The notes beneath the pieces were generated by a model. The model ran no database searches. It was not told where the DNA came from and was given only the letters and a program-made list of their open reading frames with translations. The position numbers were made by a program, and so were the translations under genes. Positions 40,962 through 52,436 of a stretch of 64,000 nucleotides of DNA are shown piece after piece. This DNA comes from Gymnorhina tibicen (lineage: Eukaryota; Chordata; Aves; Passeriformes; Artamidae): assembly GCA_013399875.1 (NCBI GenBank), contig VXAZ01008030.1, forward strand, positions 1 through 64,000, written 5' to 3'. Every line of letters starts with the position of its first letter. Positions within the stretch are counted from its first letter, which is position 1.

Positions 40962-41735
40962 CTGAGAATGGAGACTTCAAAACCTCTCCGAACACCAGTA
41001 TTCATCCATCCTCACAAAATAAAATTGTCTTCTTGTGTTCTGATGGACTTTCCTGTATTTCAGTTTGTCCCCATTGCCATTGGTCCTGTTACAGGGCACC
41101 ACTGAGAAAAGTCTGGCTTTGTTTTCTTTACACCTGCTCTTCAAGTACTTACAGACATTGGTAATATTCCTCCAGAGCCTTCTTTTCTCCAGGCTGAACT
41201 GTCCCATCTCTCTCAGTCTCTCCTTATATGAGAGATGGTCCAGGCCCTTAGTCATATTTGCAACTCTCTTCTGGTCTCTCTCCAGTATGTCCACGTCTCT
41301 TTCGTGGTGGGGAACCCAGGACGGGATCCAGCAATCCATGATGACATGTGTCTCATCCATGCTGAGCAGAGGGGAAGGATTAGCCAGGTTTAGTCTGCCT
41401 CCCTGTCTATTTATCTTGCCTGTGCATTACCAGTTTGTCAATGACGATATTATGAAAGACTGTTAAATGCCTTGCTGAAGTCTACTTTTGCTCTCCACTC
41501 ATGCACCAGATTAATCATTTCTTTGCACAAGGCTATCAGGTTGGTCAGACATGAATTACCCTTCATACATGCTGATTACTTCAAATCACCTTGATATTTT
41601 TTGGAAATGATTTCTGGGATTATTTGGTCTATCACCTTAACAAGAATTGAGGCCAGGCTGACTGGTCTTTAGCTCCCTGGATCCTCTTGCACATCTCAGT
41701 GCGTCATTTGAATTTTTCCAGTCCTTGGGAGCCCT
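40962..41735 (-). mobile_element. CR1 LINE, internal deletion and 3' truncation, minus strand
   Basis: Read on the minus strand the copy begins at about 41735 in CR1 reverse transcriptase (GAGGATCCAGGGAG, then ACCAGTCAGCCTG). It continues through the block that encodes a DFSKAF motif near 41480. It then jumps, with a large internal deletion near 41380, to the later CR1 block near 41330-41100 (GGCTGGATCC-type, GGACCATCTCTC, TTCAGCCTGGAGAA). It ends at GTTTTGAAGTCTCCATT near 40962, without the usual octamer tail. Either it lost its 3' end or the end has decayed. Many frame breaks show that it is inactive. Confidence 0.85.
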
Positions 41736-41863
41736 TTCCCTTTCCTTTTCCCTTTTCCCTTTCTTTTTCCCTTTCCCTTTCCCTTTCCTTTTCCCTTTTC
41801 CCTTTCCTTTTCCCTTTCCCTTTCCCTTTCCCTTTCCCTTTCCCTTTCCCTTTCCCTTTCCCC
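41734..41863. repeat. (TTTCCC)n microsatellite
   Basis: CCCTTT hexamers, with some TTTTCC variants, run for about 130 bases and become perfect in the second half. It directly adjoins the 5' border of the CR1 copy at 40962-41735. The unit is not the vertebrate telomere unit (TTAGGG). The long Pro-Phe/Lys-Gly open frames over it are artefacts. Confidence 0.92.
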
Positions 41864-43325
41864 CATACAGAGCTCCTATTTAATCCAATGTAGAACACTG
41901 TTTTATTGTTTTCCCTATATAATGTTTTTCAAACTAAATGAACAATGGATCTATTTGGCCTCAGGACATGTCCAAGTGAGTCTTTCCTAAGCAGACTCGA
42001 GTACCAGGAGCTATGAACACAGACTTTTTACAGATTGATTAGTTTATTAATCCATATTTACTATTATTATTTTATGAATTTTGAAATCTGTACACCAGAT
42101 TGAAATGATTTTGAAATCTGTATTTCTCATTCAGATAAATCTTCAGCTGAAGTGAATGTAAGTTTAGTCTGTGTAACAAATGGGTAATAAATGAGTAAGA
42201 CCTTTCAGGATCTGGCATGCTAATGATTATAATTTAACACTACTATAGCTCTTTCCATCTTCAAAGTGCTTCACGAACATTAACCATTCTAATTAATTTC
42301 ATTTAGAGTTGTTCCTACTGTATCTTTTCCTCTGCTGAATGCTGTAGTACACTTACTGCTGTATTGTAATTCAAAGGTTGTTATGGTAAAGATTTTGACA
42401 AGAACAGAGAATCCCTTGTGAAAATGTGCAATTGTGCTAATTACATCAAAGATCAGATGTCAAGATTATACTTGAAAAGGATCCTGGAACATACCACAGG
42501 TGTACCAAGTCTCTCAGTAAAAGAGCTAGGTTTGGTGAATCCACCACTTTTTGGCATGTACCTCCTGCAGGGGCAAACAGATTTAATAACTTGCAAAACT
42601 GATTGAAAGTCATGTTAATTTTCAGTCTTGGGTTGAGAAGAGGCAGATGAGGAAACAAAGGACCCATATAAATATCATACCAGTCAATTTGCAAAGGCAG
42701 TAGGACAGAAGAATGACATATGACTGCAAGACAGTGAGGCATCTGTGTTTCATAGTTTTCCTATCCTGAGATGCATTATTCAAAGTGTTATCTTGTTAGT
42801 CTGTGTTACTGGGAGTTACAAAAGACAGTTTAATAGATGCATATCAGTCATTTGACAGATTAGTCCAACTTGCCCACCGTGGGGAACTGACTGCCAGATT
42901 TGGGATGTGTCTTTGTGATTCTCCAGCATGTAGTGGGGGTAGACTGTAACTGCTGGGCCACCAGTACCCAGGGGGGTAGCAGGGGTACAGCAGGAGATGC
43001 CCTTTTGCTGAGCCTTTCTGGTTGTCTGAACAGCTTTGTTTCCTGCTCTTTGCTCAGGCAAATCTGTAAGGAATCATCTTTTGGAAGCTGGCAGCCAGCA
43101 TGCTGGCACTTTAAGTGTCTGTGCTAGGATGTTTGTGGAAGTGTCTGTGAGGAGGTACCCATCAGCCTTAGAGCAACTGTGTGAGCATGTTGCGTGTGGA
43201 AAATGTGATTTGGGTGTCTAACTAGAAGATCTAGAGAGGTCAGTACAGCTTTGCAGGTACAGCTAGTGAAAGTGAGCTCAACATACACTGTTTCTTGTAT
43301 TGTATTGAAAATGAAGAAGGTAAAC

Positions 43326-43378
43326 ACAGAATCATAAAATCACTTAGGATGAAATAGACCTCCAAGATCATTGATGGT
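43326..43378 (-). mobile_element. CR1 LINE 3' scrap, minus strand
   Basis: ACAGAATCATAAAATCAC is followed by GGATGAAATAGACCTCC and AAGATCATTG, which matches the last 50-60 bases of CR1 read on the minus strand. It is too short to assign further. Confidence 0.6.
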
Positions 43379-44196
43379 GATGGTGACTCAACCACTTCCT
43401 TTGTGGTTGAGTCAAAGCAAGATATGTAGAAAATTCAAAGGACTCTTGGCCTATGGCAACACTACTAGTGGAAGGAAGCCACGCCCCTGAGGCCAGCTGA
43501 CAGTGACTGCTTCCCAGTCCCACTGCTTAGCACTAATGCCCTTCATAGGCTCCTTGGAAAGCCTTGGTTGGAAAGCTACAAAATCAATTGGAGGGACAAA
43601 CTAACAACTTGGGAGTGACCACAGAGCGTGTGCTCAGTCTGCATCCCAGATCTAGTTTGTAACAGTTTTAGCTGAATTCTACTGAATCCTACTGAAATCC
43701 ATCTCTTTCTAGCAAGCCCAAATATTTTCCTGGAAATTGAGAACAATGAATGTTACAAGCTGGAGAATAGCTTGAACTTCTGAGAGAAATTCATCCTCCA
43801 TAGGAATTGTAGCTCTGCTCTACACTGATTTATTTCAACACTATGTCATGCAGACATCTGTTTCTGTGGTGGTGGCATATATCTGGGATGATCAAATGCA
43901 GAATCATCTGATTAAGTATTTTTCTATGTGCTAATGGATTTCTGTTGTTTAGTAGCATAAAGCTGTAGTTCAGCGGGGCTCCTGCAACAGCCTTTCTGAT
44001 TTCTCTTTGTAAGATGGGTGAAGAATCACCCAGCTGTTTCTTACAAAAAAAAAAAGTTACCATTGTTTTTAAATCATACAGTGGCATTTAAGAGATGAGT
44101 ATGTCCCTGAAATGGCCATTTCAAAATAAGGAATAATTCATTTAATTATTGATTATCATTGTCAAATGATAGATGTTTCCAGGACAGCTCCTATGG

Positions 44197-44249
44197 AATC
44201 TTATTACATTTCTAGAGAATCTTATTACATTTCTAGAGAATCTTATTAT
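44197..44249 (+). repeat. 21-bp tandem repeat, about 2.5 copies
   Basis: AATCTTATTACATTTCTAGAG occurs twice exactly (44197-44217 and 44218-44238) and starts a third, partial copy. No transposon context is seen. Confidence 0.8.
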
Positions 44250-47200
44250 TTTAATTGCTGCTCCTTTCCTCTTTTTCCCATCACTGTTAAACTCCTTAAC
44301 TAATGGTGGCCACTGTGGTCAAGGATCTTAGGCTCCTGCATTTGGGACCTGAATAATACATTGTTCATGATTTGACAGGACAGTAGATTTCCCCTTTTTC
44401 ATGTACTGATGCTTCTCAGTTTGCAGAATATGACTGAATACTACTTGTTAATGTTATATAAATTTCTAATTATATCTACCCTTTCTTTTGAGTTCTCGGA
44501 ACTCTTGGATGTTTCTGCAGTGGGATTTTATATGCGTGGTTTTAACCAGTAGTTTGTAGACCTTCTGCACTGCTACACACATTTTTCCAATGAACCCTGG
44601 CACATTTATAGACCAAATGACAGCATGGAGACTATTAAATCACAGATATATGAATTTTTATGAGTTGCATGGCTTCCCTGCTTCATGGAAGCAATGAAGT
44701 GGGCTAGGACAAATGACAGGTGGGTCAGTGCAATGGTGCAGCTGTATGGTACATCGTCCTGGATCTGGATTGTGGTATCCTCAGGACTCCTCAGAAGTCA
44801 CTCAGTTTTTCTTCTACCTGGATTCCCTCTGGCGTCTGTGTTCCTGGAGTTCCTCTGTAAATTCCTTATTTTCCTTAGCTACAGGAATGGGCAGAAAATA
44901 CATGCCTGGTGACTCATCCCTACAAATCCTGCTATCTTTTTCTGACTTACTGTTGGTGCTCACAATCAGCTGCTGTTGTTGGTACTATTTGGACACTTCT
45001 ACACAAATTTGAACCCTCTTGATTTTCGAAAGGTTGTATGTGCAGCTTGACTGTTTATTTTCATTGAGTGTGCAAAAGCTGTTCAAAGTTCTTTTTGTTT
45101 GTTTTTGGAACAGAGGCTTAATCTATTTCTGAAACAGTAAATTAGAGCTCATGGACTTATGCTAACAGCTCTGCTAACTAGCGCCAACTCATGATAACTG
45201 CTGCAAGCCCTCAGAACAAGACTTGCTGATGTCAACGAGTTGCTGACAAGTTGCATGGCTTGCCTGCAGATTAAAAAGGTTACAGAAATCTGGAACTCGA
45301 GATTGATGTTCTGCAGTTCAGAAAGTACAGCACAAATAAGGGAAAAGGTGCAAAGGGTTAAAATCTACCTGCATACTCTAGGGGTATGGGGGAATACTAC
45401 ATACTATGGGGGAATTTTTGCTGTGGTATAAAATGGGGAGATCAGATTCCATTCTGTAAAAGTGACTTTAAAGCAATGAATTTGATATATGCTAGTATTT
45501 TCCATAGCTAACTCAATTTGCTTGCACCAAGAATTTATCCTCAGAACTTTAAGGGTTGTTTCAAACCCTACAGAGCATCAGCATCCTGAGCTAAGGAGGG
45601 ACCATCCCCAAAGATCAATCAGTCCAGTCTTACTTGTACTAAGTACACTTCTCACCTTTGCCCCTTCAGGATCCCGAGATAATTGACATTTTAATATTTT
45701 GCTTTGATTCCTTTGAAGCTGTGATTCAGTGTGTAGAAAATATAGTGCAAAATTATGTTAAAACTGTAATAAAAGGTGTTTACTGCACTTAATTGTCGTA
45801 AGTCATTCTATTAAACTGCTGAGGAATATTAACAAGGGATATGATAATATCACCATCTAAAATTCATATACATTTTTAGCAGTTGTAAAATGTGTTATAA
45901 TTATTTAATAGCTTCGCAACTGGTTGTGTTTGATAATTAACTGCTGTGGGTAAGCAACTGTGCTATTATTTTAACTATCTGGAAAAGACAGAACAGCCTC
46001 AATTTGACCTGACAATTACCCACAAAACTGATCAACAGGCAAAAAATTATTTTTATTATTTTTTCCCCCACAAAGCAAACATGAGGCAAAGGTAGACTAC
46101 CTCTTCCAAATGTGCTTGTTTATTTTGTCTCCACCAACATATGGATTAGATTACTGTAATGCTCTCTACTGAGGGACTGCACCTAAAAAAATCCTTCAGA
46201 AACAGCAGAAACAGGTTTTATAATACTCATTATCTGCTACTTAATTGAAAGTTTTGTGTAGGAGAGAAGAAATGTGTGGAAGAGTCCTGTCATGACCTAT
46301 AAATCACATTTTCTAAAGTATTTAGGCAGGTGTTTAGGTGTGAAGTCCCACCATGGGCAGTGAAGCTCCCTGCTCTTACATCCTGCAAATCAAAAAGATG
46401 CTGGTACCTCCAAGGAGAACTATGAAGAATTCAGACATCAAAATGTGCAACCTGAAAATCCCTGCTCAGCTCTCATCCAAACCTTGAAAAGCCTCACAAA
46501 CTGCCTCTAGAGATGCCTCAGTTTTTAACCTTTAAAATCCCTGAGAACCTCCTGTTCTGCTTCTGTGCCTACCCAGAAGTGCTCAGCCTGGGGACGACAG
46601 ATGAAAAGTGTTTCATTCTCAGCGAAGTCCACACAGACAGACCCTCCTGCCAAGAGGCTCAGCCTGATCAGGCATTCTTAGAAACTGCTTACGGCATACC
46701 TCAGAGATATCTGTGACAAATGTGCAGCAGTGGCTGCTGCTTTCCTTGAAAATGTGCACAGAATGGCCTCATGTCTGAGTATTCACATAGCTGTGGGAGA
46801 CACGGATTCAACTCACTTCCCCAGCTAAAGCAGTTCAAGCTCACCTTCTTCCCTTACCCCTGAAATGAGTACAGAAGTTCTTAGTATCTTATCTCCAGCA
46901 CTCAGATACATCTGAAAGCCCATTTAAGATAACAAATTCTCATTTTGAGCTGAAAGTTGAAATCAATGATAAATGAAGAGAGAGGGATGCCTGATAATGT
47001 TTACTTGCATTTGGTGCCTAATTCATTTTGAGAGGCCATTTAAAACAGTCTGTATGGAAGATCCTTCTTCTTGCAGTACCATATTACTGCAAGCACCTTT
47101 GACTTCAAGTTCTCTCTGTCAAACCAATGGAGACTTTTTGGAGTGGATATCTCAGTAGTTCACTCATGGCTCCATCTGTATGTGTTGGAAAAGCTAACAC

Positions 47201-50200
47201 TAAAAAACCCCACTTTTGGGTTGACTATTACAGGCATGTGTCCCAGGGAGGAAAGGGCTATTTAGGGCCAGTGGGCTTCCTGCTTCCTTTTCCTGTGAGG
47301 CTAACAAAAAATGGCTGGACAAGATAGAGGCTGTGTTTTCCCCTTACTTGTCTGCATGGTTTTCCATCTTTTTGAATCATTTGAATGTCACCTAGTATGG
47401 AAAGCGGCCTATTTTAGTTTGCTATTTGGTATCAAGTAATTAAATGAAACAAGCAATAACAGATTATTGAATAAAAATCAGGCAGTAAACAGCCTAAATC
47501 CCTACTCAAGCTCTTTAAATATGGCCCTGTCACCAGCTACACCTTAAAATGGATCAAGTATCTAACAATATGAGTTGTTCATTCTTGCTTCCAGGGCATT
47601 TTCTGAAAAGACAAAGGGACATTCCTTTGCTTGACACTTTTCTGGGAGATGATTTCTGTAGCTGATCCTACCACCACCTCCTTGTCTGCCTGCCTTCTTC
47701 TTCTCTGACAGCTCAGCTGTGATTCAGCCCTGTAAAACCAGAACTGAGACTTCACATCAGCTGATAAAGCCATTTGTAACAGGAGAGGGAGCTCTCACAA
47801 CACTTATGCAGAATTTCTGAGGGTGCTGTTTACCCAAGGCAAGCAAAGGACAGAAACCTGTCCTTGTTTTTATCAAGGAGGATGAGGTGCACGCTCATGT
47901 CCCTGTAACAGCTTGTGGGAGGCACTCACAGTTTAGGTTGCCTACTTCACAAAAAGGACTTGGGATTTGAACATATTTAGAAACTCCAGGTATCCATATG
48001 AACAAAACTTGCAAATTATTTGGCCTCTGCCTGTGTTCTAACACATGGGAAGGTTTCCACACACAAAAGGGGAAATTCCATGACTTTCCTCCTGCGGTCA
48101 GCTGACCTGCTCCAGTAGTGGTGGTCACCGTGGCATAATGTGACACCCAGCACATGAGTGTTCCAGGTGAGGTCCAAGAGGGCAGTGAAACACAAATGAA
48201 CCTCTTAGCTCACTGGGCTTGTTTTGGGAAAACTTACTAAGTAGATACTAGCAGAACTATCACTTGCTTTCCCTCATCCCCTTGTTTCCTCCAAAGCCCC
48301 CACCAAAACACTGATTTTGTCTTTCCAGAATTTCCTTTGTGCTTACAGAGACAGTTAACCTACATAGTTAATTAATGTTTCCAACAAACCCATATATTTA
48401 AATCTCCTATTTTTAAAAGAAAAATGGAGAAATATGTTCTTTTATTTAGTAAAAAGTCTTAGGATAACATATATTAGTCTTCCCATGGATTTTATTTCTA
48501 GAAATTCCAAGAAAACAAAAGTCTGTGTTGTGCTTTCAGCCTCTTGTAGAACTTTCTCTTCAATCTGAAACTTCTGTGTCTTTAAAATACTGTGTCAGTT
48601 GTGAGCTATCTTTGATCTGTAATAATTGCAGTACCTTTGGTTTACTAAGGAACAGTATTTTTATCACTGTCTAATATTTTTGAGAGTACTCACCAGTAGG
48701 AAGCAACATCTAGCTCTTTTTATAAACTAGCAATCTCTCTGTAAAATCTCCATTTATTTTCTGAACACATATATTAAAGCTCCTAGGTGCTTTGGTAACC
48801 TGCAAGAAAACATGTGCACCTCTTCCCTTTTCTCTGCCTACATCCCTTCTACAGAAATTTTCTTGTGCAGTATAGACATTGCTCCTTTTGGCTTTTTATT
48901 TGTGTGCTCAAATGAATCACACAATATGACAACACAGCTACCAGGGGAAATGAGAATATAAAAATGTGTAAGAACCAATCCTGCTCTCAATGTGATGATG
49001 TAAACCACAAGCTTCTCCATTTGCTGCAATGAACATACTGCTGACTTAGGCTTTAAGCTTGCACCAAAACCAGTGTCTGTTTAAGAGTGTGCCAAAGGAC
49101 ACAATTGTTAATGTCAATGAGGCTTTCCTGGGATACCGATGCTTTTTCATGGGGAATCTCAGTATAAATTCCAGAGGACAAGGAATGTGTCACCAGAAAT
49201 AGAATGGAGCTGAAAGACTTCATATGTTAATTTGAAACTAACCCTTTTCACTTGTCTTTTTAGATGACAGGAAGAGCAGTGAGTCATAGTCTGTCATAAA
49301 TCTGAGGAACAATGAGTGAAGTCAGAGGGATTCTTCAAAATGAGATCAAGAACAGAAACTTATTTTAGATTTACAATGAACACAGAAATGTGAGGAAAAT
49401 GGTACACAACCTCATGAGACAAAAGCCCACATTTTGAAATTAATCTGATGCAACAGAATATCATTGTCCTAATGACACAGACAACCTGTGAAACTGTTTT
49501 GACTTCATGTTTCAAAATTATAAATGAATTACAAACTCTCATTTACCAGGGCTGCAGGAGTCAGATCCATTGGTTAAAATGCAGAAGAAAGTGCTATCTC
49601 TTCCTTCTTCTATCTGGAGTGTTTAAATCCTTACCAGAAGTTCATAAATGCCACTCTGCTAGGAATTTCCTCATACTGTTTCAACCTGTAAAAATATTTA
49701 GATACAGGTGGAATAAAGATTGGGCTCTGTCTCCCATGCCGTGACCTGCTCTCTGACTGGAGATCCAAACTCATTGCTCTGCTGTTTCTCTTAGTAAGTG
49801 TCTATATGTGGTATACGAAGCAGAAAAGCTCCAATAAGAGAGAAAGCTGAAACCTTTTTTCAAAAAATAGTTCATTCTAGCAGTCCAGGACTTCCCTGTG
49901 GAAAAGCCTCACCTGGATCTTCTCCATTCAGGAAGAGATTATGGACCAAAGAGAGGTCTTTACTGCTGGGTACTGAAGACATAACTGTATAAAATACATC
50001 ACCAGTTATTTGGTATAGCTTTCTAGTCAGGATAGGAAGACACTCACCTGAGGGGTGTGGGGCGACGGTCCCTACTCCCTGCATACTTGGATCTGCAAGG
50101 GTACCAAGGCAGCCCAACATTTGTCCAGTCTCATGAGTGGTGGATTATGGTGTTTACAGTCCACCTGGAGCTAAATCTGAATCATCCCCACTCTTGACCT

Positions 50201-50907
50201 ATGCTCACAGAACTTAAGTTTGGGTAAAAGAGAGATGGTGGTCTTTTCTGAAAATTTTCTAAATCTAGGTCATTATCACATTTGTTTCGTTCAAGCTCTG
50301 GGAATGAGATGCATGGTGTCAGCATTTTAAGTCTCTTTCTTCTGGACTATTCTTTCCAACTCTTAAACTTGCCAAATTGAAAAATCTATGATTTCCATGG
50401 CTTTAGTTTTGGTTAGGAGTTACAATTCTTCCACACAGAGTCTCTTTAAAAAGAGAGTTTAGCCTGTTATCCTGTTTTAAAATTGATGTCTCATTTTAAA
50501 GTAGAGAACAGAGCAACAAAACTGATTGAGGAACTGAGAAAGTAAAATGTAGAGCAGGAGAAAGTTAGAATTTATGTAGGCTTAACTCTGATTGTTAAGA
50601 GGGAATTTATTGAACCTTATAAAAATCCTCAATTGCATGCATAATATCCCTGTAGTTTAAAGTTTTCTTTAATATAAACTAAAGAATTATAAATATGGAA
50701 CAGATGGTATGAAACATGTTTGCCATACTGAGAATTGTAAGTGCATCTTACTGCAAAAAGGTTGTCGGAACAGTTTCTAGGGGGAATAAAAAAATTCTAA
50801 CTTGTATTTTATCTGAGTGGAAAATGCATGTGGGAAGTTTTACCACTGAAGTTTGTATGAATTCTTGAAAATCAAAAGCCACCTCTGCCTACTAGATCAC
50901 TTGGTGA

Positions 50908-51417
50908 GATAGAAACATAGAATGGTTTGGGTTGGAAGGGATTTTAAAAATCATCTGGTTCCAAGCCTGCTGCTGTGGGCAGAGACACTTTCTACTAGAC
51001 CAGGCTGCTCAAAGTTTCGCCCAAGCTGTGCTTCAACACTTCTAGGTATGGGACACCCACAACTTCTCCGGGCAACCTGTTCCAGTGCTTCACCACCCTC
51101 ACAGTAAAAAATTTCATCTCGCTATCTAATCTAAACCCGCCCTCTTTCAGTTTAAAACCAGTGCCCCTTGTCCTGTCACTCTTTGCCTGTATAAAAAGTT
51201 TGTCCTCCTCCTTTTTATAAGACCCCCTAAGGTACTGAAAGACAGCTATAAAGTCTCCCTGGAGCCTTCACTTCTACATGCTGAAAAACCCCATGTCTCT
51301 CTCTTTGTAGGAGAGGTGCTCCATCCCTCTGATTATCTTTGTGGTCTTCCTCTGGATCCCTCCTAACACATCCACATTTTTCTTGTGTTGGAGGGCCCCA
51401 GACCTGGACTCAGTACT
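50908..51417 (-). mobile_element. CR1 LINE, 3' half, split by an LTR insertion
   Basis: Minus-strand CR1 sequence begins with the 3' tail near 50908 (AGAAACATAGAATGG). It extends through the GGTTTAGATTAGATAG-type 3' UTR blocks to the coding end around 51417, where CTGGACTCAGTACT abuts the LTR. The CR1 sequence resumes on the far side of the LTR at 52104. This shows that the two parts were one copy before the insertion. Confidence 0.9.
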
Positions 51418-51459
51418 TGTCCTAGTTCTGGCCAGGACAGAGTTATGCTTTTTAGAGCA

Positions 51460-51548
51460 GCAGGGTGCAGGGGCACACACCCGCAGTCCCACCTTCGCAG
51501 GATGCTGAGTCGCCAGGATGGCTTGAGCCCGGGAGTTCTGGGCCGCAG
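51460..51548 (+). other. 7SL RNA-like segment inside LTR U3
   Basis: Aligned by hand to the 5' end of vertebrate 7SL RNA, this segment starts at 7SL nucleotide 1 and needs no gaps. I count about 65 of 89 positions identical. The last 66 positions give 51 of 66, including GCAGTCCCA, GCTGAG, GGCTTGAGCCC and GGAGTTCTGGGC. Many differences are transitions at former CpGs. The segment is in sense orientation relative to the LTR and begins 42 bases into it. 7SL similarity is well supported by the sequence. How it came to be there is inference. Confidence 0.7.
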
Positions 51549-51720
51549 AGCCCAGTGGGTGCGGCCAAAGCCCCAGTGTTATTTGATGCCATCTCAGGTC
51601 ATTGCCAGGGACTGAAGGGAGGGACTGTTTCTCTTGTTTCCAGGAAGAAAGGCGTTGCTTTTCCTGGCTGGGAAAAAAGGCTGCGGTCAAGTCAGGCTCT
51701 GCGGTGAGCATTTTTGCCTG

Positions 51721-51936
51721 TGAATCTTTCTCTCTTTTTGTATACTTTTGTTATTAATATTGTTTTTGCTACTGTTTGTTTTCTTATCTCATTGCTGTTC
51801 ACAATAAATTGTTCTTATCTCNCACCAAAGCGACATGAATCTTTCTCTCTTTTTGTATACTTTTGTTATTAATATTGTTTTTGCTACTGTTTGTTTTCTT
51901 ATCTCATTGCTGTTCACAATAAATTGTTCTTATCTC
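51721..51936 (+). repeat. 101-bp exact duplication around the only N
   Basis: The bases 51721-51821 are repeated without any difference at 51836-51936. The 14 bases between (51822-51835) contain the single ambiguous base of the window. Perfect identity next to an N in an otherwise diverged element points to an assembly or gap-closure artefact, though a recent tandem duplication is possible. Confidence 0.85.
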
Positions 51937-52103
51937 AACCTGTAATTTTCACCTTTTTGTGCCTCCAATTCTCAAATCCATCCCTCGAGCAGGAAGAGGG
52001 AGTGGAATCTGGGGTGAGTGGGCGAGTGACATCTGGTTTGGGAGACTCTTGGTGCCAGGCGAGGGGACACTAGATGGGGGAGTGCCATTCCTAAACCATG
52101 AGA

Positions 52104-52436
52104 GCATTCCAGGTGAGATCTCTTGGCAGAGTGGAGGAGGTGAATCACCTCCCTTGACCTGTTTGCCGCACAGTTTTTGATGCAGCCCGGGCTTTCTGGG
52201 CTGTGAGTGCTCACTGTTGGCTCAAGTTGAGCTTTTCATCCACGAGATCCCCAGGCCCTTCTGTCAGTCGGAACTCATATCTACGCTGCCAGCCTGGATG
52301 CAGAACCTTGCATTTGGACTTCTTGAATTTCACGAGGTTCTTGTGGGCTCGCTTCTCAAGTATGTCCAGGTTCCTCTGGCTGGTATCCTTTCTTCTGTTG
52401 TGTCAACTGCACTGCTCAGCTTCTGCTCAACTGCAG
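52104..52436 (-). mobile_element. CR1 LINE, upstream half, split by an LTR insertion
   Basis: Minus-strand CR1 coding sequence continues from the 51417 break with GCATTCCAGGTGAGATC. It passes through the GGTTGATGC-type blocks (52170-52200), the block with TTGAGCTTTTCATCCACGA, and the block near 52310-52400 (CTTGCATTTGG, CTTGAATTTCACGAGG). Similarity fades near 52436. Frame breaks make it non-functional. Confidence 0.85.

Larger units (their letters stand above)
41864..50907. other. AT-rich stretch without recognisable genes
   Basis: Apart from the small CR1 scrap at 43326-43378 and a 21-bp tandem repeat at 44197-44249, I recognise nothing. A splice-donor-like CAG GTGAGTG on the minus strand ends at 50048 in a slightly GC-richer patch, but no exon can be supported. 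Open frames are short. Confidence 0.45.
51418..52103 (+). mobile_element. Solo LTR nested in CR1; U3 contains 7SL-like sequence
   Basis: The element starts TGTCCTAGTTCTGGCC and ends near CCATGAGA. The CR1 flanks join across it. GTACT (51413-51417) and GCATT (52104-52108) occupy the same CR1 position and form a 5-bp target duplication with two transitions. An AATAAA lies at about 51812, with an exact second copy at 51927. The length is 686 bases, but 115 of them look like an assembly duplication around the single N at 51822. There is no internal viral sequence. A related LTR family is likely (ERVL-like start and similar U5), but the U3 differs from the copies at 4801 and 26035. See the finding on the 7SL-like segment. 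Confidence 0.85.

Noticed and set aside
41734..41863. Interstitial telomere repeat
   Set aside because: The unit is CCCTTT, not CCCTAA.
41687..41898. Pro-Phe and Lys-Gly repeat frames
   Set aside because: They are translations of the TTTCCC microsatellite.
44197..44249. CRISPR-like repeat
   Set aside because: The copies are directly adjacent without spacers, and the DNA is vertebrate.
51418..52103. The 7SL-like segment as an independent 7SL retropseudogene or SINE
   Set aside because: It sits within LTR ends that are defined by the CR1 flanks and a target duplication. It also has no A-rich tail or own target duplication at its borders.
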